Shown: positions 16,021 through 25,067 of the stretch, one piece after another
Layout of the letters: every line of letters begins with the position of its first letter
Numbering within the stretch: position 1 is the first letter of the stretch
Origin: an uncultured Granulosicoccaceae bacterium
GTDB taxonomy: Bacteria; Pseudomonadota; Gammaproteobacteria; Granulosicoccales; Granulosicoccaceae
Reading direction: 5' to 3'
DNA: 51,577 bases
Assembly: GCA_937981955.1 (NCBI GenBank)
Contig: CALJNA010000051.1
Coordinates: 1-51,577 of the forward strand
Notes under the pieces: generated by a model
What the model saw: only the letters and a program-made list of their open reading frames with translations
The model's database searches: none
Told to the model about the DNA's origin: nothing
Translations under genes and position numbers: made by a program

Positions 16021-16734
16021 ATGACCGTAAGAACAGCTGAATTGCTGATGGCCATCATTCTTGCTTTGTGCTCGATTGGCCTGATGATCAAAAGTGCAGA
16101 ATTAAATATCGGCTGGATTGAAGGAAAAGGTCCAGGATCGGGCGCCTGGCCATTTTGGCTGTCTGCTGGAATGCTAGTCACTTGTTTACTAACTATTTAC
16201 CGATGGATTAAGAGAGTCACCCCTGAGTCCAATTCGTTAGAACTGTATATGACTAGAGAAACCGTTCTGGTGGTGGGTGTCTCCGCACTTTCCATTCTCG
16301 GATTGCTTGTCGGAACGCAGTTTCTGGGTATTTATATCTCGCTTATCGCGTTTCTGATTTTCTATTTGCGCTTTATTGGCCATCATACCTGGGCACTGAC
16401 GATATCACTGGCCATCTGCATCCCGTTCTTTATTTTTTGTTTGTTCGAAATTGCTTTAACCATACCTCTGCCAAAAGCTATTACCGACCCGGCCTTTTAT
16501 CCGGTCTACGATTTGATCTATGCCCGGAGCTTTAAAGAACAGTTGGCCACGATGCAATACTCAATTGTATTTTTACCGTTGCTCGCGGTACTCGGTGTAC
16601 TCCTGTACTGGGGTAAACGATGGTTAAAACGCAGGTCCGAACAAAAATCGAGTGCGTCGAATACCAACGAGCCAAATGGCAGTGTTGGTGACTCTGAATA
16701 TACGCAAAGTTCAGCTGACGGGGAGGTGAGGTAA
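16021..16734 (+). CDS. TctB-family small membrane subunit of the TTT transporter
   Basis: This 237-residue protein has a membrane segment at about 5-25, a typical TctB segment (GWIEGKGPGSGAWPFWLS, about 41-58), further membrane segments (about 80-150 and 185-200) and a polar C-terminal tail. TctB is longer here than the usual 150-180 residues because of that tail. The stop TAA shares its last A with the ATG of the next gene (TAATG), so tctB and tctA are translationally coupled. It works with TctA and the periplasmic receptor at 14899-15894 in the inner membrane. Confidence 0.85.
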   Translation: MTVRTAELLMAIILALCSIGLMIKSAELNIGWIEGKGPGSGAWPFWLSAGMLVTCLLTIYRWIKRVTPESNSLELYMTRETVLVVGVSALSILGLLVGTQFLGIYISLIAFLIFYLRFIGHHTWALTISLAICIPFFIFCLFEIALTIPLPKAITDPAFYPVYDLIYARSFKEQLATMQYSIVFLPLLAVLGVLLYWGKRWLKRRSEQKSSASNTNEPNGSVGDSEYTQSSADGEVR

Positions 16735-18254
16735 TGGATACAGTATTAACCTTACTAGGTGCGGGCCTACTTGAAGCCCTGCAACCTCTGAACCTGGTCA
16801 TGATCATTATTGGCTGTACTATCGGTTTGCTGGTTGGTGCTATGCCCGGACTGGGTTCTGTCAACGGCGTAGCTATTCTGTTGCCTATCACTTTTTTGGT
16901 GCCACCTACTGCGGCGATCATATTTTTAGCAGCCATTTACTATGGCGCTATGTATGGCGGTGCAATTAGCTCCATTACATTGGGTATACCCGGTGCTTCA
17001 ACGGCTGTTGCCACGGTGTTTGATGGCAGGCCGCTTGCTCAGCAAGGGAAGGCCGACAAAGCACTTACTGCGGCTGCTGTTGCCTCCTTTATTGGTGGCA
17101 CAATTTCCGTGGTGTTGTTTACTTTGTTTGCACCACCGTTGGCATCATTTGCTTTGAAGTTTGGACCACCTGAAGAGTTTGCTCTAATGTTGCTGGCCTT
17201 CGCCACTTTTATTGGATTAGGTGGAGACGATATACCGAAAACGATTTTTTCTATTCTCATTGGCCTGGTACTGGCAACTATTGGCCTGGATATTATTTCA
17301 GGTAAGCCAAGACTTATATTTGGTGACATTTCCGGATTCATGCATGGCATTAACTTTTTAGTGCTTGCCATCGGTATCTATGGCATCGGCGAAATGTTAT
17401 GGACGCTCGAAACGTCACAGGGCAAGGTCACTGTTCACAAGGTGCAAATGTCCATGCGTTCACTGGTTAATAACCTCAAGGAGGTTAAGGGCTACATTGG
17501 AACCACCACGCTGGGTTCAGTATTGGGCTATTTTGTTGGAACACTGCCTGCAGCAGGGGCAACACCTGCATCTTTAATGTCGTACGGTCTTGCCAAAACG
17601 TTTTCCAAAAATCCGGAAACATTTGGTAAAGGAAACGTAGCTGGCGTTGCAGCTCCAGAGGCGGCGAATAACGCAGCATCGACAGGTTCCATGTTACCGA
17701 TGATCACGTTGGGAATACCTGGCTCGCCGACCACTGCCATTTTGCTTGGTGGCATGATTATCTGGGGTTTACGCCCCGGGCCGTTGCTTTTTCAGGAACA
17801 CCCTGATTTTGTCTGGGGGTTGATTGGTTCTTTGTATATTGCGAATTTCGTGACTCTTATTATTAACCTTGCGTTCATACCTTTGTTCGTTAAGGTATTG
17901 ACCATGCCGTTTACGATACTGGCGCCGATTATTTACATACTCTGTCTGGTAGGCGGATACGCACCAACACAAACCATGCACGATGTTTGGTTGATGTTTC
18001 TTTTTGGCATTGTCGGTTACCTGCTGCGGAAATTAAACTATCCGGTTGCACCCGCTGTCTTGGCGATTGTGCTTGGGCCGCTAGCCGAAAGATCACTGCG
18101 TCAGTCTTTGCTTGCGTCGCACGGTGATTTCACCACATTTGTAACACGACCGATAAGCGGCACCTGCATATTGATTGCCGTTTTGCTAATCGCTTATCCC
18201 GTCTATTTGAAGTACAAGCGCCGAAAAAAAGAAGCTTTGACTGAATCGATATGA
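16734..18254 (+). CDS. TctA-family large membrane subunit of the TTT transporter
   Basis: This 506-residue inner-membrane protein has about 12 membrane segments and the two conserved TctA motifs: GLLVGAMPGLGSVNGVAILL (about 29-48) and, in the second half, TLGIPGSPTTAILLGGMIIWG. YYGAMYGGAISSITLGIPG is also typical. TctA forms the translocation path of a secondary, ion-coupled carboxylate transporter. The ATG overlaps the TctB stop by one base and its own stop overlaps the GntR gene by 4 bases, so the operon is tight. The substrate is inferred to be oxalate. Confidence 0.92.
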   Translation: MDTVLTLLGAGLLEALQPLNLVMIIIGCTIGLLVGAMPGLGSVNGVAILLPITFLVPPTAAIIFLAAIYYGAMYGGAISSITLGIPGASTAVATVFDGRPLAQQGKADKALTAAAVASFIGGTISVVLFTLFAPPLASFALKFGPPEEFALMLLAFATFIGLGGDDIPKTIFSILIGLVLATIGLDIISGKPRLIFGDISGFMHGINFLVLAIGIYGIGEMLWTLETSQGKVTVHKVQMSMRSLVNNLKEVKGYIGTTTLGSVLGYFVGTLPAAGATPASLMSYGLAKTFSKNPETFGKGNVAGVAAPEAANNAASTGSMLPMITLGIPGSPTTAILLGGMIIWGLRPGPLLFQEHPDFVWGLIGSLYIANFVTLIINLAFIPLFVKVLTMPFTILAPIIYILCLVGGYAPTQTMHDVWLMFLFGIVGYLLRKLNYPVAPAVLAIVLGPLAERSLRQSLLASHGDFTTFVTRPISGTCILIAVLLIAYPVYLKYKRRKKEALTESI

Positions 18255-18952
18255 GCGATATCAGAACATCAATAGACGTTGAGCCGATACAGTCAGATCC
18301 TGCATTAAAAGATCGAGTCTTTGATGCGTTGCGTACCGCTGTTCTATCAATGGATATCTATTCGGTGAAAAACCCACCGAAGCTTGATGAGAGAAAGCTG
18401 GCAGACAAGTTGGGTGTCAGTCGCACTCCGGTTCGAGAAGCGCTATCCAGGCTGGAGCAGGAAGGACTCGTCAAGAATATTCCGCGACGTGGAACCTTTG
18501 TTGTGCGTAAGACCAAGCGCGAAATTGTGGAAATTATACAAGTATGGGCTGCACTGGAATCCATGGCGGCCAGACTTGCCAGCATAAACGCAACAGACGA
18601 AGAGCTTGATGCATTTCGATTGCGCTGCAATCGTTATCAATCTGATCGGTCAACCGAAGGTGCTCGCATTGATGAGTATTCAGAGAACAACATCAAATTT
18701 CATCAAGACATCATTTCATTGAGCAAAAACCAAAGCCTTATAACAACAGCGCGGCTGTCTTTTGCTCATATGCATTCCATTCGATCAAGCACGATAAAAG
18801 ATCCGGACAGGACGATTCAATCGGTCATTGATCATATGAGAATAATAGAAGCCCTAATGGCGCGCGAAACAGTGAAAGTAGAAAAACTGGTTCGAGAACA
18901 TGCTTTGCAGTTGGCTGAGCACGTAGAAAAGCATGTTTATTATCTAGATTAA
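18251..18952 (+). CDS. GntR-family (FadR/FCD subfamily) transcriptional regulator
   Basis: This 233-residue regulator has an N-terminal winged helix (about 15-85) with the GntR signature DERKLADKLGVSRTPVREAL (45-64), followed by SRLEQEGLV and RRGTFV. The C-terminal part is an all-helical FCD-type effector domain (about 95-225), whose metal/ligand residues probably include Asp and His in the stretches around DEYSENNIKFHQDI and VIDHMRIIEAL. The ATG overlaps the TctA stop (ATGA). FCD regulators usually respond to small carboxylates, which fits oxalate or glyoxylate. The palindrome at 12470-12494 is a likely target. Confidence 0.92.
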   Translation: MSDIRTSIDVEPIQSDPALKDRVFDALRTAVLSMDIYSVKNPPKLDERKLADKLGVSRTPVREALSRLEQEGLVKNIPRRGTFVVRKTKREIVEIIQVWAALESMAARLASINATDEELDAFRLRCNRYQSDRSTEGARIDEYSENNIKFHQDIISLSKNQSLITTARLSFAHMHSIRSSTIKDPDRTIQSVIDHMRIIEALMARETVKVEKLVREHALQLAEHVEKHVYYLD

Positions 18953-19036
18953 ATATATAAAAAAGCCGCACGAGTATTAATAGCGGACATAAAGTTGTAA
19001 CGGCAATTATTACAGTCAAGTTGATGAGGGACACAC

Positions 19037-20785
19037 ATGTCAGTAGAAGAGAGTGCGCTAAAATCCAAGATATCTAAAGATGGCGAAACCGGCGATTTAA
19101 CGGACGGTTTTCATCTATTGATTGATGCGTTTCAAAAAAACGGGCTCAACAATATATACGGTGTTCCAGGTATCCCGATTACCGATTTTGGCCGACTTGC
19201 TCAAGCCGCCGGCATGCGCGTATTTTCTTTTCGACACGAGCAGCATGCTGGAAATGCGGCAGCTATTGCTGGGTATCTGACTGGAAAACCTGGCCTGTGT
19301 TTGACGGTTTCGGCGCCTGGTTTTCTCAACGGTCTTACTGCCTTGTCTAATGCCACCACCAATTGCTTTCCAATGATTTTACTTAGTGGATCCTCTGAAC
19401 GGGAAATCGTTGATTTGCAACAAGGCGATTATGAGGAAATGGATCAACTCGCTATTGCCAAGCCACTATGTAAAGCAGCCTATCGCGTACTGCACGCCGA
19501 AGACATCGGCATCGCTGTAGCACGAGCGATTCGCTCAGCTGTTTCGGGTCGTCCCGGTGGTGTATATCTGGATTTGCCAGCGAAGCTGTTCGGGCAGGTT
19601 ATGGATGCAGAGAAAGGCAGCCGCTCTATTGTGCAAGTAATCGATCCAGCGCCACGTCAACTGCCGGCGCCGGATGCGGTAGACCGTGCTTTAACAGTGT
19701 TAAAGGATGCAAAACGCCCATTGATCATACTGGGCAAAGGTGCTGCCTATGCGCAGGTGGATGAAACAATAAAAACATTCGTAGAGAAAAGCGGTATTCC
19801 CTATTTACCAATGAGCATGGCAAAAGGATTGTTGCCCGATAATCATCCTCAAAGTGCCGGTGCGGCGCGTTCGCTGGCGTTGGCAAAATCGGATGTTGTC
19901 GTGATGATTGGTGCACGCTTGAACTGGCTGCTGTCACACGGCAAGGGCAAAAGCTGGGGTGAGCCTGGTAGTAAGCGATTTATTCAGATTGATATCGATC
20001 CGAAAGAAATGGACAGCAATGTTGAAATCGCCGCTCCGGTGGTAGGCGATATCGGCTCATGCCTATACGCCATGATTGATTCCATGGGAGTTGGCTGGTC
20101 TGCACCACCTGCAGAGTGGATATCGGCGATAAACGAAAAACGCGACGGTAACCTTGCCAAAATGAAGCAACGGCTTGGCAGTGATACCAATCCGATGGAT
20201 TACCACACCGCGTTAGGTGCTTTAAAAGAAATTATTGCAGATCGTCCCGATGCCATTCTTGTTAACGAAGGGGCCAATACGCTTGATTTCGCTAGAAGCA
20301 TTATTGATATGTACAAGCCCCGCAAGCGAATCGATGTAGGTACCTGGGGAATTATGGGTATTGGCATGGGCGCAGCGTTTGCTGCAGCGGTAGAAACTGG
20401 TCACCCGGTTTTGGCGGTAGAAGGTGATAGTGCGTTTGGTTTTTCCGGCATGGAAATCGAGACCATTTGCCGCTACAACCTGCCTGTGTGCGTGGTCGTT
20501 TTCAATAACAACGGAATATACCGTGGCACCGATGTGAATCCGACTGGCGGGCCCGATGTTGCTCCAACGGTGTTCGTCAAAGACAGCCGGTACGACAAAA
20601 TGATGGAAGCATTTGGTGGTGTTGGTGTGCACGCTACAACGCGCGACGAACTCACCGCTGCGGTGATTACCGCGATGGATTCGGGTAAACCAACATTGAT
20701 AAACGCGGTAATTGACGAGACAGCAGGCACTGAAAGTGGTCGCATAGGCAATCTCAATCCACAGAGTATCGTGAAAAAATCATAA
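19037..20785 (+). CDS. oxc: Oxalyl-CoA decarboxylase
   Basis: This 582-residue ThDP enzyme converts oxalyl-CoA to formyl-CoA and CO2. The Pyr domain (about 20-190) includes the catalytic-Glu region [19 protein letters not shown] central domain (about 210-340) follows, and the C-terminal PP domain has the ThDP/Mg motif [11 protein letters not shown] (near 469-479), characteristic of Oxc rather than acetolactate synthase, then NNNGIYRG. Length fits known Oxc enzymes (about 565-570) with a slightly longer N-terminus. ATG 19037 follows a GAGGG site. The frc-like gene lies 107 bases downstream. Confidence 0.93.
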   Translation: MSVEESALKSKISKDGETGDLTDGFHLLIDAFQKNGLNNIYGVPGIPITDFGRLAQAAGMRVFSFRHEQHAGNAAAIAGYLTGKPGLCLTVSAPGFLNGLTALSNATTNCFPMILLSGSSEREIVDLQQGDYEEMDQLAIAKPLCKAAYRVLHAEDIGIAVARAIRSAVSGRPGGVYLDLPAKLFGQVMDAEKGSRSIVQVIDPAPRQLPAPDAVDRALTVLKDAKRPLIILGKGAAYAQVDETIKTFVEKSGIPYLPMSMAKGLLPDNHPQSAGAARSLALAKSDVVVMIGARLNWLLSHGKGKSWGEPGSKRFIQIDIDPKEMDSNVEIAAPVVGDIGSCLYAMIDSMGVGWSAPPAEWISAINEKRDGNLAKMKQRLGSDTNPMDYHTALGALKEIIADRPDAILVNEGANTLDFARSIIDMYKPRKRIDVGTWGIMGIGMGAAFAAAVETGHPVLAVEGDSAFGFSGMEIETICRYNLPVCVVVFNNNGIYRGTDVNPTGGPDVAPTVFVKDSRYDKMMEAFGGVGVHATTRDELTAAVITAMDSGKPTLINAVIDETAGTESGRIGNLNPQSIVKKS

Positions 20786-20811
20786 CCGGCGCCAAGGTAT
20801 CCAGATAAGTG

Positions 20812-20826
20812 CAGGCTTTAAGCCTG
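20812..20826. promoter_or_regulatory. 15-bp palindrome between oxc and frc
   Basis: CAGGCTT (20812-20818) and AAGCCTG (20820-20826) form a perfect inverted repeat around a single T. The one-base centre cannot make an RNA loop of that length, so if functional it is more likely a protein-binding DNA site. It lies 66 bases before the frc ATG. No known operator matches it in my memory. Confidence 0.4.
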
Positions 20827-20892
20827 TACAGGTGAACAGATGATTGCGCTCGTTTACCATAACCAACAACACATTGATCAGGTCAGCAATAC

Positions 20893-22140
20893 ATGAAAGC
20901 ACTCGAAGGAATAAAGATACTCGATTTCACTCACGTCCAATCAGGACCTACCTGCACTCAGTTGCTTGGATTTTTTGGTGCAGATGTAATTAAGGTTGAG
21001 CGACCTGGAGTCGGAGATGCAACGCGAAAGCAGTTAGTCGATGTCAAAGGCGCTGACTCACTTTACTTCACAATGTTGAACCACAACAAGCGCTCTATTA
21101 CCTTAAATACAAAAACTGACAGTGGTAAGCAGGTACTGGAAAAGCTGGTCAAAGAATGCGACGTGATGGTGGAGAACTTTGCACCAGGTGCGCTGGATCG
21201 AATGGGATTCAGTTGGGAGCGTATTCAGGAATTGAATCCGCGCGTCATTCTGGCTTCTGTCAAAGGCTTTGGTCCAGGTCCTTATGAAGACTGCAAGGTG
21301 TACGAGAATATTGCGCAATGTGCTGGTGGTTCTGCTTCCACGACTGGTTTCAGAGATGGTGTGCCGATGGTTACCGGTGCTCAAATAGGTGATTCGGGTA
21401 CCGGTTTGCATTTGGCTTTGGGCATTGTGACTGCGTTGTTCCAGCGTGAAAAATCCGGCAAGGGCCAAAAGGTATTAGCGCCAATGCAAGATGGCGTATT
21501 AAATCTGTGTCGAGTGAAGCTGCGCGATCAACAACGCTTAAAGGCGGGTCCGTTAGAAGAGTATTCACAATTTGGAGAAGGCCATCCGTTTGGCGACGCC
21601 ACCCCCAGGGCGGGTAACGATTCAGGTGGTGGTCAGCCCGGGAAAATTCTTAAATGCAAAGGCTGGGAGACCGACCCCAACGCGTACACTTACTTTATAA
21701 CGCAGGCTGCGGTATGGAAAAACGTGTGTGACGTTATCGGTAAGCCGGAATGGAAAGAGCATGAAGACTTTGCAACACCAGCAGCACGTCTGCCAAGGCT
21801 GAATGAAATATTTGATGCGATAGAAGCCTGGACCATGACTCAAGACAAGTTCGATGTTATGGAAATTTGCAATCCGCTGAATATTCCGGTTGGCCCGATC
21901 TTGTCGATGAAAGAGATAGCCGAAGAGCCATCATTGCGCGAAACCGGAACTATTGTTGAGGTAGATCATCCGGAACGGGGCAAGTACCTGACGGTCGGTT
22001 GCCCGATCAAATTGTCAGATTCGCCAGTTGATGTAGAGCGTTCTCCTTTACTCGGGGAGCACACAGAAGAAGTACTGACTGAGGTGTTGGGGTATTCAGC
22101 ATCCGATATTGAATCAATGCGAACAGACGGAGCTATCTGA
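20893..22140 (+). CDS. frc: Formyl-CoA:oxalate CoA-transferase (class III CoA-transferase)
   Basis: This 415-residue enzyme exchanges CoA between formyl-CoA and oxalate, making oxalyl-CoA for Oxc and releasing formate. Family III features are clear: [12 protein letters not shown] with Gln17, [11 protein letters not shown], the catalytic Asp167 in [10 protein letters not shown] (Asp169 in Oxalobacter Frc), and a glycine-rich loop SGGGQPG near 246-252 matching the Frc active-site loop. The C-terminal half has the usual interlocked-dimer segments. A succinyl-CoA:oxalate transferase is an alternative within the same family and would link to the SucCD-like pair. The next gene starts 2 bases after the stop. 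Confidence 0.88.
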   Translation: MKALEGIKILDFTHVQSGPTCTQLLGFFGADVIKVERPGVGDATRKQLVDVKGADSLYFTMLNHNKRSITLNTKTDSGKQVLEKLVKECDVMVENFAPGALDRMGFSWERIQELNPRVILASVKGFGPGPYEDCKVYENIAQCAGGSASTTGFRDGVPMVTGAQIGDSGTGLHLALGIVTALFQREKSGKGQKVLAPMQDGVLNLCRVKLRDQQRLKAGPLEEYSQFGEGHPFGDATPRAGNDSGGGQPGKILKCKGWETDPNAYTYFITQAAVWKNVCDVIGKPEWKEHEDFATPAARLPRLNEIFDAIEAWTMTQDKFDVMEICNPLNIPVGPILSMKEIAEEPSLRETGTIVEVDHPERGKYLTVGCPIKLSDSPVDVERSPLLGEHTEEVLTEVLGYSASDIESMRTDGAI

Positions 22141-22142
22141 TC

Positions 22143-23054
22143 ATGAAAATAGTCGTGCACGGGCAACAGGCGTTCGGACAGGCGGTACTGGAAAAATTAC
22201 TGGAACGCGGTGAAAACGTGGTTGCTGTTTGTACCGCACCGGATAAAGAGGGCAGGCCTGTTGATCCGATAAAAACGCTTGCGCTCGAAAAAGGTTTGCC
22301 CGTCCATCAGCCAGCGTCCTGGAAGACAGATGAATCGCTGGCCTTAATGAAAAGCTTCGACGCCGATGTCTGCATTATGGCCTACGTGCTGTTGTTTGTT
22401 CCTCAGCCTGTACTGGATGCGCCAAGACTCGGGTCGTTCCAATATCATCCGTCAATGCTACCCATGCATCGCGGGCCATCTTCGATTAACTGGCCGATTG
22501 CCATGGGGGCAACCAGCACAGGCTTGAGTATTTTCTGGCCCAACGAAGGTCTCGATGAAGGTCCGATTCTAATGCAGAAAACCTGTGATATCGGTCCTGA
22601 TGAAACGCTTGGTGATGTTTATTTCAATAAGCTGTTTCCCATGGGTGTAGACGCGATGATCGAGTCACTCGATCTCGTTAGAGACAATAAAGCGCCGCGT
22701 ATTGAACAAAATTTGGACGAGGGCAGTTATGAGTCGTGGTTTGGTAAGAAGCAGGCGGAGATCGATTGGGCAAAACCGGCCCAAGAGGTATACAACATCA
22801 TCCGTGCTGGCATTCCTCAACCGGGTGCATGGACAACGCGGAACGGCGACTCAATAGTGATATCCGAAGCGCGAATGGCATCGGACTCGGCAGGTACTGT
22901 TGGGGAAGTAACCAGTATCGATGATGAACACTTTGTGGTGGCCGGTAATGGTGGATCTATCCAAGTGCGTAAAGTTAAAGCAGACGCGGGAAAAGAAACG
23001 GCAGCGGCCTTTGCCACTAGAACAGGTTTGAAAGTGGGCGATAAATTGGGATAA
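22143..23054 (+). CDS. Stand-alone formyltransferase/hydrolase like the N-terminal domain of ALDH1L1
   Basis: This 303-residue protein has a formyl_transferase_N domain (about 1-190) and a formyl_transferase_C-like domain (about 200-300). The catalytic region reads FQYHPSMLPMHRGPSSINW (99-117) with His102, and LSIFWPNEGLDEG (128-140) with Asp138. Their 36-residue spacing matches His106/Asp142 of the 10-formyl-THF hydrolase domain of ALDH1L1, which has the same SIFW...GLD context. The Asn of true Fmt/PurN catalytic triads is Gln100 here. It starts 2 bases after frc, so it is co-transcribed. Roles to consider are 10-formyl-THF hydrolase (overflow to formate) or formyl transfer between CoA and THF. 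Methionyl-tRNA formyltransferase is unlikely. Confidence 0.8.
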   Translation: MKIVVHGQQAFGQAVLEKLLERGENVVAVCTAPDKEGRPVDPIKTLALEKGLPVHQPASWKTDESLALMKSFDADVCIMAYVLLFVPQPVLDAPRLGSFQYHPSMLPMHRGPSSINWPIAMGATSTGLSIFWPNEGLDEGPILMQKTCDIGPDETLGDVYFNKLFPMGVDAMIESLDLVRDNKAPRIEQNLDEGSYESWFGKKQAEIDWAKPAQEVYNIIRAGIPQPGAWTTRNGDSIVISEARMASDSAGTVGEVTSIDDEHFVVAGNGGSIQVRKVKADAGKETAAAFATRTGLKVGDKLG

Positions 23055-23066
23055 AACCAATTTATC
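23040..23066. terminator. Hairpin across the stop of the formyltransferase-like gene
   Basis: GATAAATTGG (23040-23049) and CCAATTTATC (23057-23066) form a perfect 10-bp stem with a 7-base loop that contains the stop codon. It is AT-rich and lacks a following T-run. It may end or stabilise the oxc-frc transcript. Confidence 0.5.
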
Positions 23067-23196
23067 CAAAAATAAACCAATCGTATTCAAAGATACTAGT
23101 CGGCATGTTGTTATTTTGAAGCGCTATATGTCGTTAAATGTGTACAATTGGAACCGATCGTGAAGCAACAACTTTATAATACTAGATACTAATTTA

Positions 23197-23231
23197 ATCC
23201 AATAAAGGTCCAAATAAAGACCAAATTGGAT
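23197..23231. other. Interrupted hairpin in the fhs leader
   Basis: ATCCAAT (23197-23203) pairs with ATTGGAT (23225-23231), and inside it GGTC (23207-23210) pairs with GACC (23219-23222), separated by a small internal loop. The structure lies about 95 bases before the fhs start and could be a leader-RNA element or a protein-binding site. Confidence 0.4.
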
Positions 23232-23273
23232 TGGCTGTACAAAATTAAACCAGTACGTGATACAGCAAACAAC

Positions 23274-23312
23274 GCTGACAACTAATGCTGACAACTTTTG
23301 CTGACAACTAAT
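23274..23312. repeat. Three 13-bp tandem repeats just before fhs
   Basis: GCTGACAACTAAT (23274-23286), GCTGACAACTTTT (23287-23299) and GCTGACAACTAAT (23300-23312) follow without gaps. The array ends directly at the GAGG ribosome-binding site (23313-23316) of fhs. In-frame TTG or other starts inside it are therefore unlikely. Confidence 0.92.
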
Positions 23313-23324
23313 GAGGAATGCAAA

Positions 23325-24992
23325 GTGAATGATATCGATATCGCCCAGGCTGCAACGATAAAACCAATTGGTGACATCGCTGACAAACTTGGCATTCCCA
23401 ATGATGCGTTGATGCCCTATGGCCATACAAAAGCCAAGGTCGACCTGAAGTACATCGAGACGCTGAAAGACAAGCCGAATGGCAAACTGATTCTGGTTAC
23501 TGCTATTACGCCCACCCCAGCGGGTGAGGGCAAAACCACCACATCGGTTGGCTTAACAGATGGGCTTAATCGCATTGGCAAGAATGCAATGGTTTGCTTG
23601 CGGGAGCCAAGCCTTGGCCCTTGCTTCGGTATGAAAGGTGGAGCTGCCGGCGGCGGGTATGCGCAAGTGATACCAATGGAAGATATCAATCTGCATTTTA
23701 CCGGCGACTTCCACGCCATAACTTCAGCTCACAGTTTACTGTCTGCACTTATCGATAATCATATTTATTGGGGAAATTCTGCCGGAATCGATTCCCGCCG
23801 TGTTGCATGGCGTCGTGTCGTCGATATGAATGACCGATCATTACGCCAAATCACGAGTTCGCTAGGTGGACCGGGTAATGGTTTTCCTCGACAGGATGGT
23901 TTTGATATCACTGTTGCTTCCGAAGTCATGGCGATTTTCTGCCTTGCAACCAGCATCGAAGATTTGACCGAGCGTCTGGGCAAGATTGTCATCGCCTACA
24001 CGCGTGACCGCCAGCCAATACGTGCCGAAGCCGTTATGGCTCCAGGCCCAATGGCCGTTCTACTAAAAGATGCGATCAACCCTAACCTGGTACAAACGCT
24101 GGAACACAACCCGGCTTTCATTCATGGCGGCCCGTTTGCAAACATAGCCCATGGTTGTAACTCGGTTATCGCAACCAAGTCGGCACTAAAGCTTGCTGAC
24201 TATGTCGTTACCGAAGCCGGATTTGGTGCTGACCTTGGAGCGCAGAAATTTTTTGATATTAAATGTCGCCAGGCCGGACTGAAGCCAGATGCAGTCACGT
24301 TGGTTGCAACCGTGCGTGCATTGAAGATGCACGGAGGTGTCGCCAAGGATGATCTTGGCAAGGAAAATGTGCAGGCAGTAAAAGATGGCTGTACTAATCT
24401 GGAACGGCATATTGAAAACGTACAGTCATTCGGTGTTCCGGTTGTGGTTGCAATCAATCGATTCTCCGCTGACACCGATGCCGAGATGAAAGCAGTGCGT
24501 GAAGCATGTGACAAATTCGGCGTTAAGGCGATTGATGCAAATCATTGGGCGGACGGTGGCGCCGGTACTGAAGAGCTGGCTGCGGAGGTGGCAAGACTTG
24601 CCGACAGCGGTGAAGCTAAATTCGCACCCTCTTATCCAGACGATATGCCTTTGATGGAAAAGGTTCGCTCAGTAGCAACCAAGTTTTATAGAGCAGACGA
24701 TATCGCCGTTGACCAAAAAACCATGACTCAGGTGTCAGAGCTTGAAGCTCAGGGTTTTGGAAATTTGCCTGTTTGTATCGCTAAAACCCAATACAGCTTT
24801 TCGGTTGACCCGGATGCCAAGGGCGCTCCGACCGGACATATTCTTCCTGTACGTGAAGTCAGGTTGTCTGCAGGTGCAGGATTTGTGGTAGTTGTCTGTG
24901 GTGACATTATGACCATGCCTGGGTTGCCGCGTGAGCCTGCAGCCAACCGCATTAAAATGAATGATAAGGGTGTTGTCGAAGGGCTGTTTTAA
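23325..24992 (+). CDS. fhs: Formate-tetrahydrofolate ligase
   Basis: This protein (555 residues from GTG 23325) makes 10-formyl-THF from formate, THF and ATP in the cytoplasm. Features are the P-loop [12 protein letters not shown] (about 61-72), [20 protein letters not shown], and [19 protein letters not shown] (about 126-144), all diagnostic of the family; length is normal. GTG 23325 is chosen because GAGG lies at 23313-23316. A TTG at 23298 in the same frame lies within the tandem repeats. The gene has its own 270-base leader with repeats and a hairpin, suggesting separate control from oxc-frc. It feeds C1 units to the folD product encoded at 34653-35531. Confidence 0.95.
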   Translation: MNDIDIAQAATIKPIGDIADKLGIPNDALMPYGHTKAKVDLKYIETLKDKPNGKLILVTAITPTPAGEGKTTTSVGLTDGLNRIGKNAMVCLREPSLGPCFGMKGGAAGGGYAQVIPMEDINLHFTGDFHAITSAHSLLSALIDNHIYWGNSAGIDSRRVAWRRVVDMNDRSLRQITSSLGGPGNGFPRQDGFDITVASEVMAIFCLATSIEDLTERLGKIVIAYTRDRQPIRAEAVMAPGPMAVLLKDAINPNLVQTLEHNPAFIHGGPFANIAHGCNSVIATKSALKLADYVVTEAGFGADLGAQKFFDIKCRQAGLKPDAVTLVATVRALKMHGGVAKDDLGKENVQAVKDGCTNLERHIENVQSFGVPVVVAINRFSADTDAEMKAVREACDKFGVKAIDANHWADGGAGTEELAAEVARLADSGEAKFAPSYPDDMPLMEKVRSVATKFYRADDIAVDQKTMTQVSELEAQGFGNLPVCIAKTQYSFSVDPDAKGAPTGHILPVREVRLSAGAGFVVVVCGDIMTMPGLPREPAANRIKMNDKGVVEGLF

Positions 24993-25067
24993 TTTCAGTT
25001 CAGCTGGTGCGAGAAGTCTGGACAGCGCTAACAATCAAGTTGGTCCAGGCTTGTTATTCTAAGTTTT

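Noticed and set aside
22143..23054. Methionyl-tRNA formyltransferase (fmt)
   Set aside because: Catalytic Asn is Gln, the context SIFW...GLD matches the ALDH1L1 hydrolase domain, and there is no def gene beside it.
23298..23324. TTG start of fhs
   Set aside because: It lies inside tandem repeats; GTG 23325 has a GAGG site and gives the normal family N-terminus.
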